From Rhabditoides inermis (taxonomy: Eukaryota > Nematoda > Chromadorea > Rhabditida > Rhabditidae), in assembly GCA_963966185.1 (NCBI GenBank), contig CAWZYM010000188.1:189501-253500 (forward strand): a DNA stretch of 64,000 nucleotides. The letters are read 5' to 3'. The notes under the pieces are model-generated. The model saw nothing but the letters and a program-made list of their open reading frames with translations. It was not told the origin of the DNA and did not search any database. Positions 44,637 through 55,266 of the stretch are shown piece after piece. The position numbers and the translations under genes are program-made. Each line of letters opens with the position of its first letter. Within the stretch, counting starts at the first letter, position 1.

Positions 44637-44732
44637 TTGTTTTTGTTGTTGTTGCCCCATCTGCTGCTGCGGGAGAACTACTGGAGCTGGAGCAGGCGAA
44701 GCGCGCACCTGCAACAAAGAGCCGTGATTCAT
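44061..44732 (-). pseudogene. Truncated inverted copy of the CK1-like kinase gene 5' end
   Basis: Exon 44506-44732 starts MNHGSLLQVRASPAPAPV and ends RIRNKTGLVINN, as the parental exon 56645-56847 does, but with a longer Gln run (CAA-type repeat at 44596-44652). Exon 2 with the glycine-rich loop is missing. At 44061-44135 parental exons 3 and 4 are fused into one by a deletion joining GGTGTACTC to CACTGGAGCGG. After the next donor the sequence passes through a GA tract into the duplicated methyltransferase tail. No kinase can be made. It is divergently arranged with the Cys-rich gene at 45096, as the parental kinase is with the Cys-rich copy at 54793. Confidence 0.85.
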
Positions 44733-45095
44733 CAGTGCATCAGTAGTAATGCGATTTTTCCTGGATTTGGTTGAGATTAAGTATTATATATATACATTAT
44801 ATCAGAAAAAATGAACTTTTTTTGAAAATAATAACTAATCAGAGTCTAAATGGATGATACTATATACCGTTAATAGCGGACGGACACACATTGCGTTTTC
44901 TATATGTTGTTGTTGTTGTTCTTATTATTATTGTTGTTGTTGTTGTTGTTGTTGCCCAAAATTAGACACGCTTACCAAGCCAGAGTCACGTAATCTGCAG
45001 ACTATTTTCAATTAGCATAAATGATGTGAAATGACAAAAGTCGAAGGGTTTACGTGGTGGCATTCGTGCACTGTTGGTTTGCGCAGCGCGGTGCG

Positions 45096-46473
45096 ATGCG
45101 TCCAATCCCCCTCTCTCTTCTCCCACTTCTCCTCGCGTCTACTGCACTCTACTATGTCGAGGCTGCAGCAACGGCGGTGAATCTCTAGTCCTCTCTTCAC
45201 TCTCATCTGAATCGATTGATAATCATTATAATTATTGCAGACGCAGGATGAGTACACGAAAAGGGCGTATATGAAGCCGGGCGTAGCGAAGTCGTTCAAC
45301 AACGTTGATTTGGTGGCGACCGACGTCTGCATCGAGGACCTATACGTGAGTGAGACGAGATACGAGTCTTATAGGTTACAGTCGTTATGGATCTCCCATT
45401 CAGGATAAGACGTTGTCGGTGCAGATTCTCAACCGACTCAGGACCGTAAAGTGCGACTTCAGAACAGTTGAGTGTTCGGTTTTCCTTCCTCCCCCTAACC
45501 CTGTCTGTTCAGCACGTGTGTTCGAAGGAGGTCGTCGGCCAGTTCATTCGCTCCGAGTGCGTTCCCAAGGCCGATCGCAGCTGTTCCCAATACTGCCTCG
45601 AGTCGGCCAGTTGCTGTTGTGCGGGCAACCTCTGCACTGTACACGAGAGTGTAGTGTATGCCCAGCCGCCAAGAGACGGCAAACCGCAATGGGGCTTGGT
45701 TGTGGTCAAAGACGACGCCAAAGAGATTGCCGATGCAGCACAGAAACCAGATAGGAAGGAATGCTATTCGGGTCTCAACCTCGCAAAGGGAGTGAAGCCG
45801 ACCGAAAAAGTGACGTGTGTCAAAAGGGTGTGTAGTACGTGCTGCGAACGGGTTGATTGGTTCGTACATTGCAGCAAGCGTGCTATGCATTTGCTGAGGG
45901 CGGACGCTATTCATACGGCTGCAAGACGAGTCGAATGTCGACGGACAATCGGTACGTGGCATAGATGAGAATTTGTTGTATAGTCTTCGCCTGGAGGATA
46001 GTTTCTAGATCGAATGCGACTAGAGGGTAGATCGATTTTCTACCGTAATCTGGCAAACTATCTCCCAGAATGATATTATACATAAATTGTTTAGGTACTT
46101 TGTTTTGGGCAGAGGTACAAGCGGAAACAACGCCATATACACCACTTGTGCCGATACGGAGAAGTGTCTTTGCGGTGACAGCCTATGTGGGTCCTACTCC
46201 TTGTGTAACGGATGAGAACGAGTTTCAGGTAACTTTGTCGCTGCCGCACCTCCCCCTCCTCCACCTCCTCCTCCCCCTCCTCCTCCCCCTCCTCCCCCTC
46301 CTCCTCCCCCGCCTCCTCCTCCCGGAAACCCGAATCCTAACAATAATCCCAACACCAACACCAACACAAACAACAACAGCAATAACCTCAACAGTCGCAT
46401 CAAGAACGGAATTCTGCAGCCGAAATATTGGACTGCAGGACACCCAAATTCCCCAAATCAGCACATCGTATGT

Positions 46474-46520
<47 letters not shown>

Positions 46521-46657
46521 CTTTCTGTTTGCAGGGAGTGAGTGAGAATGATCGCATAGACGACGGCGTGCCTCACACCGGAAGTGCGTGGGAGGACGAC
46601 GCGGCCCCGCCCTCTCTCACACTCGCAATTCTTCTATCCTCCATCCTTCTTATCTAA
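45096..46657 (+). CDS. Cys-rich, probably GPI-anchored surface protein, copy 1 (frame defects)
   Basis: Exons 45096-45176, 45241-45345, 45404-45827, 45875-45951, 46095-46467 and 46535-46657. Signal peptide MRPIPLSLLPLLLASTALYY. The Cys-rich ectodomain has HVCSKEVVGQFIRSEC, SCSQYCLESASCCCAGNLC and QACYAFAEGGRYSYGC. A Pro run and an Asn/Thr-rich linker follow. The C-terminus is hydrophobic (LTLAILLSSILLI-stop) after a small-residue stretch, as for GPI attachment. Two defects are seen. CCTCCCCCTAACC has one C more than copy 2, so exon 3 is 424 nt instead of 423. An in-frame TGA at 46213-46215 precedes the Pro-rich part. Either the gene is decaying, or it ends at SLCNG-stop, or these are sequence errors. 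The family is not recognised. Confidence 0.65.
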
Positions 46658-46732
46658 CCACCCTTACACTCGGCCGCGACAGGATCAATGTGATATATAC
46701 TAGAATGCAAGCAGTATTTCGACGTCGTGATG

Positions 46733-46738
46733 AATAAA
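46733..46738 (+). terminator. Polyadenylation signal AATAAA of Cys-rich gene copy 1
   Basis: AATAAA 76 nt after the TAA stop of the last exon, a normal distance for an animal gene. Confidence 0.6.
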
Positions 46739-47183
46739 TGATTAGACTGATTTGTGTTGAAGGAAAATGATCTTAAAAAAAGAGTCAGTACATAAGTACA
46801 TTTCAAACCGAAATCATAGGGATAAAATATGAAACATAACCGACGGAAATAAAACTCACGGTAACTGTGTTGCGTGTTGTATTGTGTTCTAACTTGTATG
46901 TTGTTTGTTGTATGTTGTAACTAAAAAAAACAATTTCGCGCCAAAATTTCATTGTGTAGATGGTGCGTTTTGAAAAGTGTTGCACCGTACTGCACAGCGG
47001 TTCGAATTGCGAAAATGTAAAATCGATTATTTCAAATTCCTTATTTGATTTCGAATCTTCGCAACATTGTTTCATTCTCGTTTATAAAAAATCATTCTTT
47101 TCACGCTTCTTTGTCTCGAACACACCCTTCGCAAGCGCTTTTGTCAATGATGCAAATTCGAAAAACGTACCCTGTTTGAGGTG

Positions 47184-49851
47184 ATGGTGGATGCGGCGAT
47201 CGACGTGCCGGAGTCGGAGGCGGACAAGGGCGACGACGAGTACTACGTGGACGCGGTGGTGGCGTGGCACGCGCCCAGCAGGTGAGCACATGGGATTGCG
47301 AGAAAAAGTCACCTCGTGTATGTATGCCGCTACTGCAGGCGCTATCTGTGTGTTTGGGAGCTGTCGCGGTGGTGTGTGACGACTGCGAGCTGGCTGTCCG
47401 CCGACGACACCCAGCACTGCGACGACCACGTCAAACACTTCATACTCAAGGTGCGTTCAGTATTCTCGGAGGACATGCGAAGTGTTTCGAAGGGCAAGGT
47501 ATAGCAAGGCATTCCGAAGTGTTCGGGAGTATTCCGAAGGTAATTTGGGGGTGCTCTGGGTCGATTCGAAAGACAATTTCAAAGCGATTCGTGGGCATTC
47601 CGGAGTGTTTCGAAGAGACTGACCGCGCACCCTCTTGCCTCGTGTCGTTGCAACCTTGTACTCAACGTGCTCAAAATATGAACAGGCGAATGCGGAATCT
47701 TCGCATAATATCAGCTATCAAATTCATGTTTCAGCGATAGTGCTAGACATGACATACTAGACATATACCATCGAGAATCTTCAAGAATCCCTTCTTCAAT
47801 CAATCAATCAATCAATCGTTTATCCGGAATCGATATATCTGAATATGACAACACACTCGTGATGATATGAAGCATACTGTAGTGCTTCTTCAAGACCTGC
47901 TTCTTCAAGGCCCTTGAACACATTTTGATATCTTTTGAAATAACATAAATATTGCGACTTGAAATACGTCCCAGGGACTTCGTGGCAGGACCAATTTTTA
48001 TTGTCCGTAGTCATCCTTTAAGTCAGTCTCTTCGAAACTCTCTTCGATACTGACTTCGAAAAGTCTTCGCAACACGACCAAACAACGTGTTGCGATGGCG
48101 CTTTGAAGAGGCTGTTCCGAAGAGACTGACCACGCCCTCAGCAGTCCGGTTAAGGTGCGGTCAGTCTCTTCAAAAGCCATTTGGGAGTGTTTCGAAGGCA
48201 TAGCAAGGCATTCCGAAGTGTTCGGAAGTGATCGGGAGTATTCCGAAGGCAATTCGGGAGTGTTCTGGGCGCGATTCGAAAGGCATACTATGGACCAAAG
48301 TGTTTCGGAGGCATTCGGGAGTGTTTCGAAGAAACTGACCGCAACTTTACAGAGCAGTCTGGAGCGGGAGTTGATCGGCCGGGACGACTGGGTGGCTCCC
48401 GAGCGCGGGATGAGACGCGTCGACTGGCACGCCGCCCACGCACACAAACACCACTACGCATGGAAGTGGGTGGTCCGAGTTACATCGCTAATCTCGTAAA
48501 ATATAGCGAGTGATCACACCAGGGATGGACAGAACACACCTACAATCACAGATAAGCAATGAAAAACACAAGCAATAGATCACAAGGTATGCGGTAAAAC
48601 GGAAATGAATAAGTGGTACCTTGGTGGAGGGATTGGAAAATGAGACGGCAAGGCCAGCCGATGTCTAGTTACGAATCGTTACGTGTGGGTGAATTAGAGA
48701 CGGAGAGCCTGCGGCACTCAATCAAAACCAGAGAGCAAGGAGTGCTTGTTAGTTTTCAGGCTGCTCAAGTGGGAGCACTCTATGAATGCCATCTGCGACG
48801 AGGCGGGAGCCGCGCCCCTCATCGTCGTCAACCTATTCGACAGCGACCGGCTGCCACGGTTTACGGTAGGCTGCTACACTCTCGCCTCGCTGACTTTTCT
48901 ATGCAGTCTGCCTTTGTCTAGAGAATCTGCGAACTTGGCATTGGGAAACGCGTTGTTGCCGGCAATGCCGCCATGCTTGTGCTACACTAGATACACTGCC
49001 TTCTGAACATCTGATCAACAGCGATTCGATTCACCACCTCAACCAAAAATGTTTATTCGGAATCACAAACATTTTGATTTGCCTTTTTTAACCAGTTCAC
49101 CACCACGACGACGTTCTCGGACGCGGCACGTCGTCTGCTGCAGCGTTGCGTGGAGGAGGAGGTGCGGCGGGAGGAGCGCGGCGAGCTCAGCTGCCGCTGC
49201 CCCAACCGGCACTGCGGGCGCGCGTCCACTCACTGCTGCGCCGTGGTGGGTTGGCACTCCTTGGTGGTGGCTCGGTCAGATCAGATGATAGATGTTTCTC
49301 GATTTATGAATTGATATTGGAAGTGTGTAGTATGCGTTCTTCCTTTCCCATCAATCAATCAATCAATCGTTTATCCGGAAACGTTATATATGAATATGAC
49401 ACATTTATGGTGATATGAAGCATACAGTAGTGCCTAAGATACTAGATGCATAGACTAACGCTTGGTAAAGACAGGTATGCTGACGAGGTTAGTGGCGGGA
49501 GCTTCTCCCATGTCTTGATTATTACATACTCTCTTCATTTGAAACGCTTTTTCCGTATTCATGGCACTTTTTCTATATAGAATCATGATCGTTTTTCATA
49601 ATTATTCAAAATAGCTGTGTTATGTTTGGTGCTATTCTGCTGCAGGTTACCACTTTGTCCACCACTGTACACCACTGTTTCAAACTCTTGCATATGAGTC
49701 GAATGTGTGCAGATTGCCCAAAAAAAAAAAACGCGGAGTGTCACATAATGTCGTATTCACTTTTTTCCAGAAGCGCGGCGCTACTGCCACCTACGACGAG
49801 AACGGCAGACTGCTGCCGCCAAGTGCGACCGGCTGATGGTGGGTGGACAGG

Positions 49852-49905
<54 letters not shown>

Positions 49906-50321
49906 AAAGTCTCTTCCAGGTGTACGAGTGCTCCTCGCTGTGTACGTGCTCGCTGGAGTGCGGCAACCGCGTGGCGCAGCGGCCGCGCCAAGTCCCACTC
50001 GCCATCGTCAAGGTTGGGTTACGGTTTTGTTTGCTTGGGAAGAGATCAGAAGAGGTCTATATCATATACCGCGCAAAAGACGGGGCGATAAAGGCACCGT
50101 CTAGCTTCAAACTAGGCACTCGCGCGCAAGTTATTATGTATTGGTACAATCACCATGATTTATTGACCACGGTGGCGGCGCACTTTCTTGGTTTGTGTTC
50201 AGCTAGCGTATATCTTCCCCACATTCAGGACAGCCGCAAAGGCTGGGGTCTCCGCTCCGCCTCCCGGCAAGATATCCCCAAAGGCACCTTCATCTGCGAA
50301 TACGTCGGAAAGGTGGGCTTC

Positions 50322-50354
<33 letters not shown>

Positions 50355-51051
50355 CTCTCTTTCTCTCTCTCTCTCCTCTCTATCTGGTTTAGGATAGAGG
50401 GAAGAGAGAGAGAGAGATGCAGGCAGACGGACAGAGACAGTGCCCAGGTGGTGACGAGTGCGGAGGCTGTCGGCAGGGACGCCGTCTACCAGCTGGCGCA
50501 GCCGTTCCGCCACCGCTACTCGCCGCACCACCTGCTCATCGACGCGGCACACTGCGGCAACGAGGCCCGCTTCGTCAACCACTCGTGCTCGCCCAATATG
50601 CACGTGAGTGGGGTGGGATCGAGTTGAGCTCGATTTTCATGTGTCCAACCTGTTGTGTGATTGATTTTATTGTGATTGATGTTTATATGTATGCACGACG
50701 ATTCGATTTTCCCCCGTTGGCACTGATGCGTAACTTTCGTGTCTGGGTGCAGTGAAGTGACACTGCAGCCTCGGCCGTGGGGTAGGTAGATTGATTGGTT
50801 TTGATTGGTATACTCATCGGTATGCGTAGGCTACGTTTTGGGGCATGAATCGATTGTGTGCTGACCTGCTCGCCTGCAGCTGGTCTCGGTGTACGTGGAC
50901 CCGTTCGGTATGCACCTCGCCCGCCTCTGTCTCTTCACCTCGCGCGACGTCTCATTCGGAGAGGAGCTCACCTTCGACTATGCACTCACTGCACGGGGAC
51001 AGGGAATGCACAAGTGCTGGTGCGTGCGTGCAATATTCAATGTCATTCTTG

Positions 51052-51100
<49 letters not shown>

Positions 51101-51238
51101 ACAGAGATGAGAGACTTCACGTCCTGTTCGGGCTATATTCCGAATTCCCAGGTTCCAATGTAAAAAAAAGCTTCATCTGTCTACGTTCATGACATTGCAT
51201 TCAGGTGCCGGGCCACGTGCGAGTACCGACTGCGCTGA
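47184..51238 (+). CDS. suv39: SUV39-type histone H3K9 methyltransferase (chromodomain, pre-SET, SET, post-SET)
   Basis: Exons 47184-47281, 47339-47450, 48353-48465, 48760-48865, 49096-49245, 49771-49838, 49920-50012, 50229-50312, 50427-50603, 50880-51019 and 51205-51238, about 391 residues. Order: chromodomain-like segment (EYYVDAVVAWHAPSRRYLCVWEL); linker with LLKWEHSMNAI; pre-SET zinc cluster (CRCPNRHCG, STHCC, YECSSLCTCSLECGNRVAQ); SET domain (DSRKGWGLRSAS, CEYVGK, FVNHSCSPNMH, FGEELTFDY); post-SET KCWCRATC. NHSC and the Tyr of ELTFDY are the cofactor and catalytic motifs. Such nuclear enzymes methylate H3 Lys9 to build heterochromatin; SUV39H has this domain order and a similar length. 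Exon 49771-49838 is 68 nt, one short of the expected 69: CTGCTGCC seems to lack a G, since the end must read KCDRLM before VYEC. Confidence 0.88.
47465..47640. repeat. MITE-like repeats with GGTCAGTCTCTTCGAA-type ends
   Basis: Blocks such as GCAAGGCATTCCGAAGTGTTCGG and GGAGTGTTTCGAAGA occur at 47485-47625 and again at 48190-48335, the latter framed by GCGGTCAGTCTCTTC (48157) and GAAGAAACTGACCGC (48328). A related unit is at 48020-48140. All lie in one intron of the methyltransferase gene. Confidence 0.6.
47797..47900 (-). repeat. Retroposon tail, (ATTG)n, inverted
   Basis: CAATCAATCAATCAATCGTT followed by TATCCGGAATCGATATATCTG and ATATGAAGCATACTGTAGTGC. It matches 49347-49450 over about 90 bp and lies in the same gene. 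Confidence 0.65.
48157..48343. repeat. MITE-like repeat, second unit, abutting exon 3 of the methyltransferase
   Basis: Terminal inverted repeats GCGGTCAGTCTCTTC and GAAGAAACTGACCGC delimit 187 bp. The right end is ten bases before the acceptor AG of the exon starting at 48353, so the repeat may supply its branch region. Confidence 0.6.
49347..49450 (-). repeat. Retroposon tail, (ATTG)n, second inverted copy
   Basis: Same block as 47797-47900: the CAATC repeat, CGTTTATCCGGAAACGTTAT and ATATGAAGCATACAGTAGTGC. Lies in the intron after exon 49096-49245. Confidence 0.65.
49857..49902. repeat. (GA)n microsatellite in a methyltransferase intron
   Basis: Fills most of the 81-nt intron between 49838 and 49920, leaving only about 15 nt before the acceptor AG. 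Confidence 0.95.
51056..51097. repeat. (GA)n microsatellite in the last methyltransferase intron
   Basis: Directly precedes GTAACAGAGATGAGAGACTT, which is the point where the inverted duplicate at 44015 begins. Confidence 0.95.
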
Positions 51239-51982
51239 AGACACTACGACTTCTGTCAAGTTGTCGTCAGCCTCGAAACAGCATCTTCAAAACGCCTCCG
51301 AAACGCGTTGTTTTGTTGTGTTTCGAAAACGTTTCGAAATCAGTTGCGAAGGGAGTTACGATGGGACTGACTGCTACTTCAACCTCACCCCGCTTTGCTA
51401 TGTTCACTACTCACCATCTCCCACTTATATGATTCAATCATCTCTCGGTTTTCTTCTACGGTTCCCCCACCCTGCTCACCTCACCGTATTTCTGTTATTT
51501 TACTCGTTTTGAAGATTTGAAGACGCGTTGTTTTCTCGTTGTTGTTTACCTATTGGTTTTGTGAATATGAATACATTTTTTTGTTATATATTGCTACAAT
51601 TTGTTCCAAAGTGGTAAAACTAGTATAATTAATAGGAGGGAACACATTTTATTAGCTCATTGATAACTGGTAAAGTTATCGATAATCCCGATATATTTTC
51701 GATCGTTTCTTGATTGATGTCAATGTAGTGAAGACACTGATGTCGTGTAAGCGAGCAGTATCATAATCACTTCTGCCTCGCTACTCCTGAGTGGTTTGAG
51801 AGTACTCCTTCTCGTATTTACGCTTTCAGTCACTTTCCTAACGTTATTTTTTCCACATTTTCTGTTAAAAATTCGACTATGAAACGTGGAAAGAATGAAA
51901 CTATTCAAACGTGAATAAAACAATGCTGTGAAGATTTGTGAAAATAAATGGAGTTTGAAAAAGTCGATTTTACGTTTCACAA

Positions 51983-52463
51983 GGCAATTACAAAAGTGCG
52001 GCATGCCGGCATGCGGCATGCGGCATGGCATATACCGCATGCCGCATTTTAGTTTCCTGATTACAGTATCCTGAATGCGGCATTTATGTAGTGAGTGTAT
52101 GTAGTGTGAATAGTGATATAATTAATCTGGTTTTGCTTTCGGTTGGGTTAGAACAAAATGATGTATTTGCATTTGCAACTGGTTTTGAATGTTGAGTGAA
52201 GTGTTTTAAAGTATGTTTCCCTTCACAAATCAAGGATAACAACCATGATTACATGAACGGTTATCACGAAACACTTGATGTATGTTATGCAAATTCAACT
52301 AACTATGTAAACGAACAAACTATAGGACGAAACTGGATCAAAACAAACAGCTTATCAGAGTGGTCCCGAATGGAAAGTCTAATTCTAAAATGCGGCAAAT
52401 GCGGCATGCGGTATATGCCATGCCGCATGCCGCATGCCGGCATGCCGCACTTTTGTAATTGCC
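51983..52463. repeat. Foldback repeat with GCGGCATGC-rich arms
   Basis: Left arm 51983-52052 (GGCAATTACAAAAGTGCGGC then GCATGC-type repeats then CATTTTAG) and right arm 52385-52463 (CTAAAATGCGG ... CACTTTTGTAATTGCC) are inverted repeats. Each arm is itself built from short GCATGC/GCCGGC palindromes. The 330-bp interior is AT-rich and non-coding. The arrangement fits a foldback element. Confidence 0.75.
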
Positions 52464-52665
52464 GTTTCACAATTCTCATCGCTGTGCCGTACGGTGCAAC
52501 ACATTTCAACACGCACTATCCTACACTATGAAATTTTTGGCGCGAACTTGTGTTATTTTTTTAATCTATTTCCTATTGTGTGTTCATTTATTTCTTGTTT
52601 TCAGTGTACCATGATTGCCTAGGAATCTTTTCATATTGAATACCACATTTCGCTCATAGTCGACC

Positions 52666-53238
52666 ATGCAACCATCGCCAGACTACTCAAAGCCGCCGCC
52701 AATGGTGAGTTTCGTTGCGTTTATTCGTATATTTGTTATACCTTTATTCAGTTATACGCTGTTGTTTATGAGCCACAATGCTTATAGAGTTGGGCGGCGA
52801 TGGCGCGCCAAGCTATCCCGCCTCCACCGGCATACCAGCAAACGCCGTTTCATCTACAACACCAACCCTGCCATCAGGTTCGTTTGTCGTTCATTTTCAT
52901 TTTTCGTATGTCGATCAACACGAGATTTAGGCAGGAACGGGCAACGGTGGCAGCGTGTACGGCTACGCGCAGCCTCCCCCGCAATACGCGCAACAGGTAG
53001 ATGCTCTTCTGTTGTTTCTGAATGGGCACGACAGCGAGCAACCGAAAAACTACCGAAACATTCATCCAATAAACTTGGCGTAGAATCCATGCAGAGGCAC
53101 TTGGTTTGGCGATGATGACGTCGGTTGATTGTTTCGTTTCAGTCGACGCACCTCCCTCAGCCACATTTGGACGTTCGGCCGCAGTCGCAAGGAGTACAAG
53201 GTCACTACCATCTGCAGCAACACCGCAACACAGTTACC
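52666..53238 (+). CDS. Pro/Gln-rich PPxY protein, 5' exons only (downstream part missing)
   Basis: Exons 52666-52704 (MQPSPDYSKPPPM), 52788-52877 (IPPPPAYQQTPFHLQHQ), 52931-52996 (SVYGYAQPPPQYAQQ) and 53143-53238 (LDVRPQSQGVQGHYHLQQ), all phase 0. The PPAY motif is a WW-domain ligand. Such a short Pro/Tyr/Gln-rich N-terminus is seen in BRI3/LITAF-like and WBP-type membrane proteins, but the Cys-rich or membrane part that would decide is absent. Downstream of the last donor the sequence runs straight into an inverted fragment of the Cys-rich surface gene (about 53340-53530). The gene is therefore probably truncated by rearrangement, unless its 3' exons lie far away. Confidence 0.5.
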
Positions 53239-53339
53239 GTGAGTTTTATGTCCGGCAGTTATGTTTCATGTTTGATCCGTATGATTTGAATTTGAAACGT
53301 ACATGCATGGGCTTAGACTCCACTCCTTTCTTTGACACA

Positions 53340-54793
53340 CTTCACTTTCTCGGTCGGCTTCACCTTCACTGCGTTCTGGCGGTTCGGTATACACTACACT
53401 TCCTTTCGGGTGCAAAGGTTGCCTGCACAGCAGCAATTGACCGACTCGAGGCAGTATTTGGAACATCTACGATCGGCCTCAGGAATTCGGAGCGAATGAA
53501 CTTGCCAACGACCTCCTTCGAACATGAGAAGGATGCAAGATAGAAGAATGGCGAGTGTGAGAAAAGGAGAGGGCGCGTCGTTCGACAATTTTTCCTTCTG
53601 AGGGACGTCGTTGTCGATGGGATCAGGATCACTGGTTCCCTGTTAACATATAGGATGAGAGAAAGATAGAGAAAGAGAGAGAGATCACACGTACGTCATT
53701 GTCAGGATCCGGATTTTCGGGAGAAAGAGGTGCGGCATCGACAAAATTACCTAAAACTCATCCTATCCGCTACACATGAATAGTATAACCCACATAGGAT
53801 GGTATTGCACATGCATTTCTCCGTGTTTGTACAAGTGGCGAATACCATGTTCGTTCCGTTTGAATATTTGCCCAAAGGAAAGAGCCTAGACAATCGATCA
53901 ACTACGAATTCTCTTCTAGGTCAGAGGACGTACTTATTGTCCGCCTGCCGACCCTTTTTGCAGCCATAGGAATAGCGTCCGCCCTCAGCCAATGCATAGC
54001 ACGCTTGCTGTAATGTACATACTAATAAAACCGTTTGCCACACAAAACAATACTACATACATCCTTATGGAATAGACACGTCATTTTGCCCGACGGCTTC
54101 TCTCCCTTTGCAAGGTTGTGACCCGAGTAGCATTCTCTCTTGTTTGGTTTTTTTTCTTCATTGATGATCTGCCTGGATTCGTATCTCTGCACATAGGCGC
54201 CCCATTGCGGTTTGCCGTTTTTCGGCCTTGCCGAATACACTACACTTTCGTGTAGGGTGCAGAGGTTGCCCGCACAGCAGCAATTGGCCGACTCGAGGCA
54301 GTATTTGGAACAGCTGCGATCGGCCTTGGGAACGCACTCGGAGCGAATGAACTGGCCGACGACCTCCTTCGAACACACGTGCTTAACGGACAGCGTTAGG
54401 GGAGGAAGGAAAACCGAACACTCAACTGTTGTGAAGTCGCACTGTACGGTCCTGAATCGTTTGAGCTCCGACACCTTCAACGTCTTGTCCTGAATGGAAG
54501 ATCCAGAACGTTCCTTAACTTTCCCATCTCACTCACGTATATATCCTCGATGCAGACATCGGTCGCTATCTGATTAGCGTCCTCAAACGGCTTCGATTTG
54601 TCCGGCTTCATATACGCCCTTTTCGTGTACTCATCCAGCTCCTGCGGCTGTAATAGTTCTATTGATTATCAATCGATATCTGACAAGAGATGAGAGAGGA
54701 CTAGAGATGACTCGCCTCTGCTTCGGCCTCGACATGGTAGAGTGCAGTAGACGCGAGGAGAAGTAGGAGAAGAGAGAGGGGGATTGGACGCAT
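53340..54793 (-). pseudogene. Cys-rich surface protein, copy 2, fused at its 3' end to a third copy
   Basis: Exons, right to left: 54716-54793 (signal peptide MRPIPLSLLLLLLASTALYH, apparent GC donor GAG|GCGAGT), 54537-54647, 54061-54489 (143 codons, fully open: VCSKEVVGQFIRSEC, SCSKYCLESANCCCAGNLC), 53934-54007 (QACYALAEGGRYSYGC), 53695-53885 and a last exon ending at 53639. Exon 53695-53885 meets a TAA after MSFR, one frame away from the continuation seen in copy 1. The hydrophobic anchor (LTLAILLSCILLM) has lost its stop and runs, out of frame, into a fragment of another copy (53340-53530: the VVG-FIRSE, CLESVNCCCAGNLC region). The first four exons look healthy and the 3' end is damaged. 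Confidence 0.75.
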
Positions 54794-55266
54794 CGCACCG
54801 CGCTTCGCAAACGAACAGTGCACGAATGCCACCACGTAAACCCTTCGACCTTTGTCATTTTACATAATCTATGCTAATTGAAATCAGTCTGCAGATTACG
54901 TGACCCTGGCTTGGTATGTAAGTGTGTCTAGTTTTGGGCAACAACAACAACAACATATAGAAAACGCAATGCGTGTCCGTCCGCTACAAACGGTATATAG
55001 TATCATCTGTTTAGACTCTGACTGGTTATTATTTCAAAAAGTTCATTGTTTCTAGTACTTAAAGTCCGACTAAACACAGATTCATGAGCTCTATTGCGCA
55101 CCGATCTTGAAATCACTCTCGCTGTCTGCACTCTGACTCTGACCCAACTGTCCGATCGATATCGCATCTGCCGAGCGAGTCTTTTCAATTCAACAAAGGA
55201 AACGAAAACAAACAAAAAATCCAACAAACACACCAACATAACTAATATGTTTATGTTAAAGATTAC

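Noticed and set aside
46213..46215. TGA as a selenocysteine codon
   Set aside because: No SECIS-like hairpin was recognised downstream and neighbouring residues do not resemble a selenoprotein active site; decay or readthrough is simpler.
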